64,000 bases of DNA. Origin: Basidiobolus meristosporus CBS 931.73. Lineage: Eukaryota; Basidiobolomycota; Basidiobolomycetes; Basidiobolales; Basidiobolaceae. Positions 52,119 to 63,443 of the stretch are shown piece by piece. Under the pieces are notes generated by a model. The model searched no databases, was not told the DNA's origin, and saw only the letters and a program-made list of their open reading frames with translations. The position numbers and the translations under genes are program-made. Numbering within the stretch: the stretch's first letter is position 1; the number at the start of each line of letters is the position of its first letter. The stretch spans positions 1 through 64,000 of the forward strand of contig MCFE01000096.1 in assembly GCA_002104905.1 (NCBI GenBank), written 5' to 3'.

Positions 52119-55100
52119 ATGACCACAAACAAGGATTCTCAGACGTGGTATATTGACTCTGGAGCTTCTCAGCACTTTACACACCAAAAAGAACTTTTTA
52201 CCCAATATCAAGAAATTCCAATTAAGAAGGTTTTCATGGGTGATGATAGAACACTTGATGCAGTGGGAGAAGGAACTATCCAAGTAAACCTAAGAAGCAG
52301 TGAAGGAAGCCATACACTGACCTTTAAAGAAGTACTCTATGTACCAGAAATAGCCAAGAACCTACTCTCTGTAAGCAAGGCCACAGCAGAAGGACTCAGT
52401 TTCAGTTTTGACAATTCTGGATGCAGAATCACTGATCAAAATGGTGCTCATATTGCTTTGGGCATCAGAGATCAGAATCTATACAAGTTGACTTATATTC
52501 CATCATATCTGGAAGCCAATATAAGTAACTTAAATGAAGAAACACCAATGCTTTGGCACAGGAGATTTGGACACATCAATTTTGATTATTTGCGTAAAAT
52601 GATCAAAGATCAGCTAATTTCTGGAGTGAAAATTGATCCCCCAGCTAATTTGGAGCACTGTGAAGCCTGCATATATGGGAAACAAGCCAGACAACCGTTC
52701 AAGAGCTCTGGGTTAATCAAAACTAAGAAAAAATTAGATCTAATTCACTCAGATCTGTGTGGACCTATGCAAAATTTATCCTTAGGCGGGATGAAGTATT
52801 TAATCACTTTTATTGATGATTATACAAGATACACATGGGTCTACTTCATGGAGAGAAAGGAAGAAGCTCTGTCTAAGTTCAGGGAGTTTAAAGCCATGGT
52901 GGAGAGAGAAACTGGTGAAAAAATCAAGAAAATACGCTCTGACAATGGTGGAGAATATACCTCAAAACTCTTCATCCACTTCTGCAAAATTCATGGGATA
53001 AAGCAAGAGACTACTGTACCATACTCCCCACAGCAAAATGGAGTAGCAGAACGAGCTAACAGATCAATAATTGATATGGCAAGATCTATGATCCATGATC
53101 AAAAATTATCCTATGATTTTTGGGCGGAATCAGTTGCCACTGCTGTATACCTTAAAAATAGGAGTTATAACAGAATACTTCGTGATTCTACTCCATTTGA
53201 AGCATGGTATGGATACAGACCAAGTGCAGAACATCTAAGAATATTTGGGTGTACAGCATATGCCAAAAAACTGGCCGGAAATCAGTCAAAATTTGAGCCA
53301 AAAAGTGTAAAATGCATATTTTTGGGCTACTGCAATGAGAGTAAGGCATACAGACTCTACAATACCAAAGCAAAGAAGCTGATCAAGTCCAGGGATGTGT
53401 TGTTTGATGAAAATTCAAAATTTTCACAAAAAATGACATCAGATGATGACGAAAATTTGATCTCAAGTCCACCAATTGTCAGGATTGAATCAGAGCAAAA
53501 CAATGAAAATTTTTTCACTCCAGAGGACTCTACAACCGTGGTTCAGCCAGAATCAGTGCCCAGGAATATCCCAGAAGTGATCATTCCAGTATCAAATGCC
53601 CGGAGATCCAATCGGACAAGAAATAGCCCAAATTACTATATCAATGAGGGTACAAACTTAGCCTATGCCTATTCAGTCCATATTGATGAACCCCAGACTG
53701 TAAAAGAGGCCCTAAATAGCCCTCAGACAAAGTTTTGGAGATCTGCAATGACTGAGGAATATCAGGCCCTGATGGAAAATCAAACTTGGGACTTAGTCAA
53801 ATTACCAATCAACCAAAAATCAATTGGATGCAGATGGGTCTTCAAGACAAAATACAAGGCTGATGGTACAATTGAAAGATACAAAGCAAGACTTGTAGCC
53901 AGAGGATACTCTCAAACAAAAGGACTTGACTATACTGAGACCTTTGCACCGGTAGCCAAGTTTAATTCCATCAGATTAATATTGGCTATTGCAGCCAAAT
54001 ATAAGTTTTTTATTCATCAAATGGATGTAAAAACTGCATTTTTGAATGGAGAACTTGATGAGGACGTGTATATGGACCAGCCTGATGGGTTTGTTGACCA
54101 AGATAACCCCCATTTGGTCTGCAAGCTTAAAAAGTCACTATATGGTCTCAAACAATCACCAAGAGCCTGGAATTGCAAGATAGATTCTTATTTGGAATCT
54201 TTGAGTTTCAAAAGGAGTAATGCTGACTATAGTATATACTATAAGCCAGATAGAGCAAATCCAGTTCTATTAGCTCTATATGTGGATGATCTTATTATAG
54301 CCACCAATAACCTAGAAACATTGGAAGAGACTAAATCCAGCCTAACTAAGGAGTTCAAGATGTCTGATCTAGGAGAACTCAGTTGCTACTTAGGGATTAA
54401 GTTCTCCATAGACAGAAGTACCCAGACTATTACCCTAAGCCAATCCAAGTATATTCAAGATATACTAAAGAAGTACAAAATGGAAGACTGTAAACCGGCA
54501 GCTACCCCAATGGAGACAAACCTTAACTTGGTCAAAACTCAACCAAATCAAGAGAGCTTGGTGCCATCTGAAAGCCCTGACTTTCCTTATCAGTCTATGG
54601 TCGGCAGTCTGATGTATATCATGCTTGGAACATGTCCAGATATCTCATATTCAGTGGGAGTTGTCAGCCAACATAATCAGAATTATGGATCTGATCATAT
54701 TGCAGCAGTTAAGCGGATTTTTAGATACCTAAAAGGAACGGCTGATATCTGCTTAAGATACACTTATAAGGATTCAGAACAGGATCTTGTGGGATACTCT
54801 GATGCTGAGTGGGGACGAAATTTAGAAGACAGAAGATCCACCACAGGATACACCTTTCTTTACTGTAAAGGAGCAATTTCATGGAATTCAAGAAAGCAGC
54901 CAACCATAGCACTTTCTACTACAGAGGCAGAGTATATGGCAGCCTGTGAAGCTACAAAAGAAGCAATGTGGTTAAGAAAGCTCTTTACAGATTTAGGCCT
55001 ATGTCAAAAAATGCCTATTACTTTATTTCAAGATAATCAAGGATGTATACAATTAGGTAGAAATCCAACTTTTCATGCTAGAACCAAGCACATAGATATT

Positions 55101-55259
55101 AGACATCATTTCATACGTGAAGCTATACAGAATAACATAGTTAGCTTAGTTTACTGTCCTACAGATGAAATCATTGCAGACATATTTACCAAACCATTAG
55201 CTAGAGACAAGTTTGAATATCTTAGGTCAAAATTAGGACTAGTCAGTATGAACATTTAG
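52119..55259 (+). CDS. Copia Pol polyprotein (element 2), intact
   Basis: 1,046 codons without interruption. Domains in order: aspartic protease (TWYIDSGASQHF, residues about 9-20), GAG-pre-integrase with its H/C residues (LWHRRFGHINFDYL, EHCEACIYGKQ), and integrase with D, D and E (LIHSDLCGP, IRSDNGGEYTSK, YSPQQNGVAERANRS). Then come RT (RWVFKTKYKADG, MDVKTAFLNGELDEDVYMDQ, YGLKQSPRAW, YVDDLIIA) and RNase H ([51 protein letters not shown]). All catalytic motifs are present. The zinc knuckle lies upstream in the same frame, so translation may start earlier or arrive by frameshift. Confidence 0.95.
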   Translation: MTTNKDSQTWYIDSGASQHFTHQKELFTQYQEIPIKKVFMGDDRTLDAVGEGTIQVNLRSSEGSHTLTFKEVLYVPEIAKNLLSVSKATAEGLSFSFDNSGCRITDQNGAHIALGIRDQNLYKLTYIPSYLEANISNLNEETPMLWHRRFGHINFDYLRKMIKDQLISGVKIDPPANLEHCEACIYGKQARQPFKSSGLIKTKKKLDLIHSDLCGPMQNLSLGGMKYLITFIDDYTRYTWVYFMERKEEALSKFREFKAMVERETGEKIKKIRSDNGGEYTSKLFIHFCKIHGIKQETTVPYSPQQNGVAERANRSIIDMARSMIHDQKLSYDFWAESVATAVYLKNRSYNRILRDSTPFEAWYGYRPSAEHLRIFGCTAYAKKLAGNQSKFEPKSVKCIFLGYCNESKAYRLYNTKAKKLIKSRDVLFDENSKFSQKMTSDDDENLISSPPIVRIESEQNNENFFTPEDSTTVVQPESVPRNIPEVIIPVSNARRSNRTRNSPNYYINEGTNLAYAYSVHIDEPQTVKEALNSPQTKFWRSAMTEEYQALMENQTWDLVKLPINQKSIGCRWVFKTKYKADGTIERYKARLVARGYSQTKGLDYTETFAPVAKFNSIRLILAIAAKYKFFIHQMDVKTAFLNGELDEDVYMDQPDGFVDQDNPHLVCKLKKSLYGLKQSPRAWNCKIDSYLESLSFKRSNADYSIYYKPDRANPVLLALYVDDLIIATNNLETLEETKSSLTKEFKMSDLGELSCYLGIKFSIDRSTQTITLSQSKYIQDILKKYKMEDCKPAATPMETNLNLVKTQPNQESLVPSESPDFPYQSMVGSLMYIMLGTCPDISYSVGVVSQHNQNYGSDHIAAVKRIFRYLKGTADICLRYTYKDSEQDLVGYSDAEWGRNLEDRRSTTGYTFLYCKGAISWNSRKQPTIALSTTEAEYMAACEATKEAMWLRKLFTDLGLCQKMPITLFQDNQGCIQLGRNPTFHARTKHIDIRHHFIREAIQNNIVSLVYCPTDEIIADIFTKPLARDKFEYLRSKLGLVSMNI

Positions 55260-55270
55260 CTGAGTGGGAG

Positions 55271-55619
55271 TGTTGTAAAAATTTGTATTTCCACCTAAAT
55301 ATTCACCTAACTTAGTCACTTAGATCATTACCTTCAAATCCTAGAAAATACTGACCAAATTCCTTGTTGGGATTTACTTAGAATATTTTCACCAAAATAC
55401 CAGGTACCCAGAACATGAAAATTCTCAAAGTTGTCCATACAGCCCCAAACTTTGCACACATGTTCTTGGGACCTTCCTTAACCTATTCTACGTGTTTGTA
55501 ATGCCAAGACCAGGTAAAAGTATAAGTACTACTTTTACATTCAATAAATCATTAAGTGAAAACCACCTAATCTACTTGTTCTCCCAATCACTTCCAATAT
55601 CTCCAAGACTCTTACAACA
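55271..55619 (+). repeat. Copia LTR, right
   Basis: 349 bp, ending TTACAACA at 55619. The flank beyond is the interior of the TNP2-like copy C, whose left part is missing. The pentamer AAATA does not match TTATT at the left end of the array. Confidence 0.9.
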
Positions 55620-57000
55620 AAATATACCTACAGTGTCAACATATGACTTCCAATACTTCCAATATACTCCTGGCTAAAGTGGCTCCAGAAGACCACTTGA
55701 GTAAATACATATCCAGCTCATCCAGTCGTTGCATTTGTATTGTTGCAAATGGATATGGATGTTAATTAGAGCTGGTGAGAAGTACTTTGGGTAGCAATAC
55801 TCTGTATTATTTTGCCAATTCTTTCAAATTTCTCCGGAATCTCAAAGGGCTTATTTAGCTTGAAAGGCCCTATGTACCACTTGGTCTATAGTATAGGGAT
55901 ATTCTTAAAAAGCAAATGCATTGCTCCCAGTAGAAAGCTTTTGCCACAACATATACCCTCTATCTTTAGAATCTCCAGTTTCCATTCATCCCATATTCTG
56001 GCCTATAGCTTATAGCTTGCCAACTTTGCTGCAATTGCATGCTGACTTCTGTACATTCACTGTGTGGGAAAAGGATGCTTCTAGTTTAGGTGTGTGGACA
56101 AAAATGAGTGTGAGTTATGGGGTGAATCCCCTGGATCTCACATATTTGACAACAATACCCTCCATCGTGCCCAGAAAAGCTTGCTATATTGCTGATGGCT
56201 GGGGTATCTCCAATGCGGATAATAATATACACTTAGATATAATGGCCATTTACTAGTATGCTGATAGAAAGCATGCCAAACTTATCCAGCAATCAATACA
56301 GGTAACTATCCAGGGTAGATGATGATTTAGGCCCAGATACCAGTGAGACTAACAACATATACCTGCCCTGATACTATAAGATAGGTGCAAGATTATAGTT
56401 GATAAGAATCAGTGGCCAGCAGGATTTGCTGGCAGAGTACTTATTTAATAAGAATTCATCAAGTGCCAAGGCAAAGGCATAGACATATATACCTTCAGAG
56501 TTGCACTTACTTCTTAGCTGTTTGTAATGTTTGCCATCAAGCATATAAGAGATATTGTCTCTTGACTGATACTTAGTGCAATACTTTATAGCTTCTTTAG
56601 ACAGGGTATTACTAGAATACTTCTGGAGTGTGTACAATGTTTCCCTCTAATGGTGGTAGATTTCTGCAAGGTTAGACACCTTGCAATGGTGACATTGTCC
56701 AATGTGTATGCCATGCAACTGCTAACACATGCTGGTATCAGAATGGTCTCTGGGCTGTATGTAGCCAGTCACATGATGGTAGTACACTTGCACCATGTAC
56801 ATGGTAAGTTGCATCCTGGAATGATTCTGGCAAGAAGTAGTAGTAAATGACAGCCTTGTACTTGAAACATTGCACCCACACAAATGCATGATTCAGTGAT
56901 GCCCTGCCATGGCAAGAAATATCAATAAAGCTGTAGCACCCTATACACACATGTATATAGCACTATTTCTCCTATTGTTTGACTCACTTCTATATATACA
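55620..57000 (-). pseudogene. TNP2-like transposase relic (copy C)
   Basis: The minus-strand piece 56637-56374 is the most diagnostic: YMLDGKHYKQL, then ALALDEFLLNKYSASKSCWP-LILINYNLAP. It matches the DG.Y..., alglstDGf and WPiiL-NyNLPP blocks of TNP2/Plavaka transposases. Further on, DSYLYPLLDKFGM, GDTPAIS and VRSRGFTP resemble the downstream PL-eEl and C-aC regions. Frames are broken by numerous stops; inactive. Confidence 0.6.
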
Positions 57001-57065
57001 CCATCAGAAAATAAAGCAAAGTTGTCTGATTCATAACCAAGCCCCCCTGTTGACAGCAGCAGAGA

Positions 57066-57302
57066 ATGGTTGGACAACAGCTTGCTTTGATACTCAGGGC
57101 AACAAGCAGAGCTACATCCAAAAAAGGCCATGTTGACAGTGTGCCCACTGAAGGTAATAATGAGGACTCCTCAGGCTCTCAGTCAAGTAGGCAATCAAGA
57201 ATCTCTGAGGAGCTGCAGGCTGACCTTGATACTCAGGCAGATGAGAATATAGCCAATGCAGTACCTTTGCTTGAAGATCAGCAAGTGGCTGTCATAATAT
57301 AA
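57066..57302 (+). pseudogene. Accessory ORF start of the TNP2-like element (copy C)
   Basis: Starts MVGQQLALILRATSRATSKK and is homologous to 8097-7801 (-) of copy A. Downstream (57350-57960) the sequence matches the 19499-19885 frame of copy B but is riddled with stops. Not recognised. Confidence 0.45.
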
Positions 57303-58440
57303 CCACCACTGTTATTAGCAAGTATGTTAGATCTCATACCAAAGCATTATTGAAGCAATTAGGTGCAGTCACTGAGAGGATACAATGGCCCAGAGAAGTC
57401 AGGAAATAGTCCAGGAGCAATATGATCTGCCAATACACAAAGAGCAATGAATATCCCAGGTAGAGAACATGGTATCCTTGCTACAAAGGAGGAACTCAAG
57501 TAGCGCAATATCACAGTAAGTAATTGAAGTATTTTCCAATGTAACAACAGAGTAGCACCTTACAGTCTTTGAAGTAAAACAACAGTGCCCAAAGATAAAG
57601 CCCACCAAAAAACCCATCACAGCATGGTAAGGAGAGACTGTAGTGCTTATAATAAAGCATGAAAATCAGTATACACTAAAGATTGATGAAGCAGTGGAGT
57701 GCAATGATGAAGAGTACGTTAATTTACAAGAGGCTGTAAGAAGTCTAGCACGCCATCACCTTAAGGTTGGCATGCAATGGGACTAACAGGAAATCAAGGC
57801 CAAGCAGAATATGCTTGACTTGTTGCATCAGCATTATCCTGGATTCAACTGAGCAAATGAATATTGGACCAGCATTGGTATGCTGAGAAAGTATCTCAAG
57901 AATAGCCATACTAATAAAGGCAAAAGTGCAAGGGTTCCATGGCTAAAAACCAGTGGCCTCCTCAAGAGCCTGCTACAAGCAGAACCAAAAGCTGTAAAAA
58001 GGTGTCAAAGAGATATTGGGAAGCTGGAAGAGTGCCAATAAGGGACATACAGCCAGACACAAATGCATTAGCACAGCATTACTGAAGGAAAAAGCCTAGT
58101 TTCATTCAAGAAGCACTCAGTCAAGTTAGCAGTGAAGGACCTTGCAGTGATAAAACCAATGGCTTCCTCACAAGCTCATCACAACTATGGCCAAAAGTGC
58201 CAGGCAAGTGGCAAAGAAATGTCAGGTTACCAGTAGAGTGCTAGCAAGGGACAAGCAGGCCAAGATAGCTGTATCAGAGCAGCATTTATAGAGGAGAAAA
58301 CATAGTTCCATACAAGAAGCATTTAGACTAAGTAGCAGTGCAAGAACTGGCAGTATTCAAAAAGAAGGTAAAGGGAAAAAAGTCTATCCAAGCCAGAGTT
58401 GGGGAGGTGTAAGAAAAAAGCTGTAGTTCTTGCCAAGTGA

Positions 58441-59439
58441 TACCATAGTCCTGGAACCAGCTGAATCCCATCATTGCCAAGAAGAATTACCACCTAGATA
58501 AAGGCTGTTTTCTCAAGAGTTGGAAGCACAGCCAGTTGTGCCACACTCCAGTGAGGTAGATGAGTTTGCAGGGAAAGGCAACTTGTCTACCACAGCTTCC
58601 ACATTCTATGCTGTAGACAGAGTGGAGATCCAACTGACAGACCAAGCAACAACATCAAGAACTCAAACAACCATCACAATGCCTACAATGGAGTCTTGTA
58701 ATACTAATTGACACACCAAGAGGTTGGTGCACTTCTTCAGCAGCAGAGCTCAAGAAATGCACTTAAATATTGCAAGGATTCATTGCCCAGACTGACAAAT
58801 GAGATGCTAGATCTTGCAATGCCAGCTGAAGACCAGAACATATGGGAACTTGCAAATGAACAGTGGCAAGAAGCTGTATGATTCCCACCAAAGTCATTGA
58901 AAAAGAGTGTCACAGCCAAAACACCTACTGAATGGTTGATTTTATGGGGTTGCTTGTTGGTTGCAGGGTTGATACTAATGTGAGTGCTGGGTATAGGGAA
59001 TTGTATAGGGCAGTACAATTAGCAACTAAGGTACTACTGCAGTTTCAACAAAAATATATCAATTTGTACGCATGAAAAGTAAGTGAAATGGTTGAGTCAG
59101 GAAGTAAGCATAAAAAGTAAGAGATTTGGTTAAGTCAGTAAGTAAGGAGTGTGAAAACAAGGCAATAGCCAAGCAATATACATTAACATAGGAGATGACT
59201 GAGTGTCTGGGATCAGAAAGTGCAAGTATTGGCTGAGGACTAATCAAAAGCCACCTATATATTGTTGTGATGAAAATGTTGGCTACGTATTTTGAGAAAT
59301 CTGGGTGCAGTTACTTTTCAACACTCCTTGCATGGTGTCCTGACAGGATCAATACCTCTTGTGAAGCTTTAATTCTGTGTCAGCCTTTTGATGTAATCAT
59401 GACAGTTATTTTTCATTGGGTATCTGCACTCTGATTAAC
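58441..59439. other. Unassigned repeat-like DNA
   Basis: Short frames only (58520-58711 on plus is Thr/Ser/Gln-rich, no motif). No gene supported; may be the remaining end of the TNP2-like copy C. Confidence 0.35.
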
Positions 59440-60490
59440 CACAAACATGGATTCTCAGAAGAGGTATACTGACTGTGGATTATCTCAGTAACTCACACAC
59501 CTGGAAAACTTTTAAAAAATGTCAAGATATTAGACTTATTCTATTGGATTGTGCCATACTGAGCCATGGGTATCAACCTGTACTTGGCAACAGATTGTGA
59601 GGCATTGATCATCATCTTCATGCAAAGCAGCCCCTGTGTGTCACCTACTGTGCTGGAGAAGATCCATTTGTTGACCTTTTTTTGGATCAATGCCAAGGAC
59701 TATGTGTAAATGCACAGAAGGAACAATAACATGTATTTGGTACTCAGTACCCATGTTACTCTGCATCTAGCTGCAGAGGTCCATAACATGTCACAGAAAT
59801 GCAGGGCACTATCTTGGTCCACTGGTACCATCTGGTACTATACTTTAACATTGGCCCTTAAGTAAAGCTGGTACAAAGCACTCACAGTGCCATATAGTAC
59901 CAGTGGAGCAATATAGTGCCTTGCATTTTTGCAACAAGTTACAAACTACTGCAGCTGGATTCAGTGGGCAACAGGTATTGAGTACCAAATGCATGTCACT
60001 TCTCTTTCTGTGCACTTACATATGGTCTGCAATACTGATCCCAAGAGAGGGTGAAAAACCTGGATTCTGTCCCACATAATGGGTGAAGCATAGGGGCTAC
60101 TATGCATGAGAATGTAGATATATGTTACATACTGTAAGGCAAAATATTGGGCAGCTATGCCTCTCTGGCACACTATGGAGCTGTGTGGTGCTATTCAATG
60201 AAACAAGTATATTGCAATTGGAGAGATTCTACTGGGGACAACAGAACACTTGATGCAGCTGGACAAGGAACTAGCCAAGTAAGCCTGTAGGTAATAAAGG
60301 AAGCCATACTCTTACCTTCAAGAAAATACTCTATGTACTTGAAATAGCCAAGAACCTACTGTCTGTAAGTGAGGCCACAGCAGAAGGACTTGGTTTCAGT
60401 TTTGACAGTTCTGGTTGCAGGATCACTGATCAAAATGGTGCACATATTACTATGGGTGTCAGTGATCAGAATCCACACAAGCTGGGCTAA
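59440..60490 (+). pseudogene. Copia pol fragment with an insertion
   Basis: 59440-59530 matches the protease start of the Copia family (like 47787-47880), and 60235-60490 matches the next part (like 47915-48155: ACACTTGATGCAG..., KILYVLEIAKNLLSV-like). About 700 bp of unrelated AT-rich sequence separates them, so a fragment was itself interrupted. Inactive. Confidence 0.7.
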
Positions 60491-61979
60491 AGCAAGCTGT
60501 GGTTTAGCCATTCTTCTGCTGCTGTTTGTGGTGGGGTCTGGTGGGAAACCATACATCTTGACTTTATTTGTTGGAAGATGTATATATGGAAGTGAGTCAA
60601 ACAAAGCAGAGATGTTGTTACATATATATGTGTATGTGGCACCACGGCTTTTTTTATAATGCTTAATATGACAGGTCATCTCTGAATCTGCATTCATGTA
60701 GGTGCAATGCCTCAATAATCTATGCTCTATCACAGTATATACAACCTTGTCTTAAAAAAGGTCAGAAAATGGATTTTCTCCTGCACAGTGGGTGAAATAT
60801 AGGGGTTATTTTGCATGAAATTTTGGAGCTATGTTTCATGTCAAGTGGCCAAGTATAAGGCTACTTTGTCTCTCTAGCTCAACATGGCATGATTTGGCAC
60901 TCATGGCTAAATGTGGCACTATCCAATGGAACAAGTCTATTTTACAAGCCTTGCAGCCATGAAGCACACAGACAGCATAGCAGGTGCTACAAGAAGCATG
61001 GCCAATGTTTTGCCACACAAGTCATACCTGAGCATTCATCAATCACTGTTATTCCAACAAAGTTTTGCTAGCCACTTAATAGACTTGTTCCATTGTACCA
61101 TGCCAGGGTGCGCGGCCCAATCTGCGGTTGTAAAGAACAATTGGGTGCAATATTAAAGCTACCAGAAGGCAGGATTGTTCTTGGACAATTTTGCACTATG
61201 TGGGACAATCTTGTACACTATGGCACAATCTGACACAATGAGGTTGGCACGGATGATCGCACCAACTTGTAATGTTTGCATCACGTGCGCAATTGGATAC
61301 CGCTATTATGGCAGGTAAAATCCGGTATTTAGATATGTTTCTTTAATGTAAATGGAAATAAATGTGTATCACACTATAAACTACACTGATACTTACCATT
61401 TTGGTCACCATTGTTCCAATTGGATGGTATCTCAGTGGTTAATTGGTCCAAAAGTATCCTGAAGCTGGCAGCCCCTAATTGGCTCATTGCCTACCAAGCA
61501 AGCTACCTGATTTGCCATCAAATATTCCATTTTGCCCATTGAGTAAGTAAATCCCTGAACCTAGTGATTGGACAAGGTGTCATAGCTAGCATGCAAGCAA
61601 TTGGGTGGGTGCAAAACAGATCCAATAGCTGCACTGGTATTACAGATGATGTGTATATATGCAGGGTGTTTATTTACAGGGGTTCTGTATCAAATATGAG
61701 ACTACTTTGATATTACTTATATCAAAAATTTGATGATCACTGATTTGTGATTGCTCAATTAAGATTGCAAAAAAAATGGGTAGTTGGGATCATTACAAAT
61801 AATAGCAACTCAAAGCAATTGCATCAACTTCTCCTGGGTTTTTTTCTCACAGGGATTACTACTGAAGCATTTGGTAGTGACTCACTTTGCACACCTATAC
61901 TACTTCCTGGCCGACTATCATCTTGGCTACTTGTGTATTTGTAGTCAGTATTTTGCCTCCTAGCTGATGAGTGCAATGC
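60491..61979. other. Unassigned repeat-like DNA
   Basis: No gene supported. Some short-range repetition of CACTATG/GGCACAATC phrases around 60890-61230; a segment at 60530-60760 resembles 8150-8290 and 56930-57010 (GGAAGTGAGTCAA, ATATATGTG), pieces of the TNP2-like family. Confidence 0.35.
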
Positions 61980-63021
61980 TGCAGCTTAGCTGCGCTGAAT
62001 TGCTCCAACTGAACTAACTGAACCGGCCTGGAGTGCCATGTGCTGACGCGTTCTTTTACTTACCAAGGGCTCTGGTGGTTGAGGCACTTCATGTTGGTCA
62101 TCATCAGTCAGTTCACCAGAAGTAACTTGCTGATGGTCAGGCAAAATGGCATGCGCATGCGTGCCTTGATGCATTGATATGGCCCTTGGCTGAGTTCATT
62201 GTGATGCTGCATGTTGATGCAACTTGGTTTGCTCCAATGGACTTGTGTCTAAATGAGCAGTTTGGCAAGTTCTGGTAGTTTTGCTCTGGTAAAGGGTGTT
62301 GGCGTAATCTGGACTGATGTGCGCCAGTGCGCTGTGGTAGCAAGAGATGGTAAGGAATCCAGCAAGGTGTGCTGGTGCAATCTGGATGATGTTGCTTGCA
62401 GTCTGTATTCTTCCTCCTGAAGCTCACTATCTGATTCCTCAAGGTATTCACTTACCCTCTTTCTGATACTTTGGAGCTGTTGCCTGGATGAGTCCTGTGT
62501 ATATTGCTCTTGGAAGCCACTTAGCTCTACTAATATATCATGCAGTACATTAGTCATTTGAGGCAAAACTCATTCAAAACCTCTGTGGTTCCCAAAGTTG
62601 AGGCACAAACAGATGCATCCAGCCCATACTGTGCAAATTATGTGCAAAATTGTTCCTGCACGGCTTCTTCATCAAATCCCCTCACTCTCAGCTCATTCTT
62701 GATTTCAGTACTTGTCTTGTTATATATCTTCTTACATACATTGGCTGGCATCTTGATGTAGAACTCATGCCACAGCTTTCTACTCAAATTCTGTCATCTT
62801 TGTTGACTCTTCAAGGTATCTAGTTCTGCTAGATTAATCAGTAGTGCCCAAATATCTGTATGAGGGCTCATCATAGACACTTGGGCCATACTAAAATCAT
62901 TTGGCAAGAACTCAAACGGATCCAACATCAACTTTTCCAGTCTGGACCACACTTGTGAGCTGGGGGATAGGTTTTGTCTGGGTTGTACTAAAGATGAGTT
63001 GAGACATGGTATGGGGACCAT
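61980..63021 (-). pseudogene. Accessory ORF of a possible PIF/Harbinger-like element
   Basis: Minus-strand frame pieces (63021-62794, then about 62790-62570 with one stop, then 62566-62249) read as one protein broken by stops: PNDFSMAQVSMMSPHTDIWA, KLWHEFYIKMPANVCKKIYN, and a Glu-rich helix RKRVSEYLEESDSELQEEEY. It is divergent from the DDE transposase frame at the right edge, the arrangement of PIF/Harbinger elements, whose second ORF is a Myb-like protein. I see no clear Myb motif, so the role is a guess. Confidence 0.35.
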
Positions 63022-63443
63022 GGCAACAGATTTGGATACTTATATAGCAGTATATTGGCATCAACCTGGTCTTATATGAAATATATATGAAAACTAATGA
63101 GATTGTTGAATTTTCCATATATTATGCATGATGCATCTTGGATTGCATTGAAATGGAAAAGATCACATCAATCACAGATTTCCTATTTGATTATAGACCT
63201 ATGAGTAAAGCATCAATAAAAGTACCAAGGCATTGTTTGCGGATGATTTTTGCAACATAATGATGGGATACATGGTGATTGATGGAGATTTAATCATAAT
63301 GCATTAAAAATCTGATAAATAACGTGTATTGCACCAAATTGATTCAAACCACCTCCATACAATCATCCACCAATTTTAATATGAATTACTCATCTGAATG
63401 GTCTTTTCTCATCAATCCCATCACTACCACTGGATTTCCTTTT

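Larger units (their letters stand above)
50938..55619 (+). mobile_element. Copia element 2 of a tandem pair
   Basis: LTRs 50938-51285 and 55271-55619; PBS 51286-51297; gag 51290-52116 with a frameshift; pol 52119-55259 open from end to end; polypurine tract 55261-55270. Pol looks functional but gag is broken, so the copy is probably non-autonomous. Confidence 0.92.
55620..58440 (-). mobile_element. Decayed TNP2/Plavaka-like DNA transposon, copy C
   Basis: Homologous to copies A and B. The transposase reads on the minus strand (57000 to 55620) and the accessory frame on the plus strand from 57066. The left end is cut by the Copia LTR at 55619, and the right end fades near 58440. Many stops in both frames. 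The short divergent gap (about 57000-57066) presumably held a shared promoter. Confidence 0.55.
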
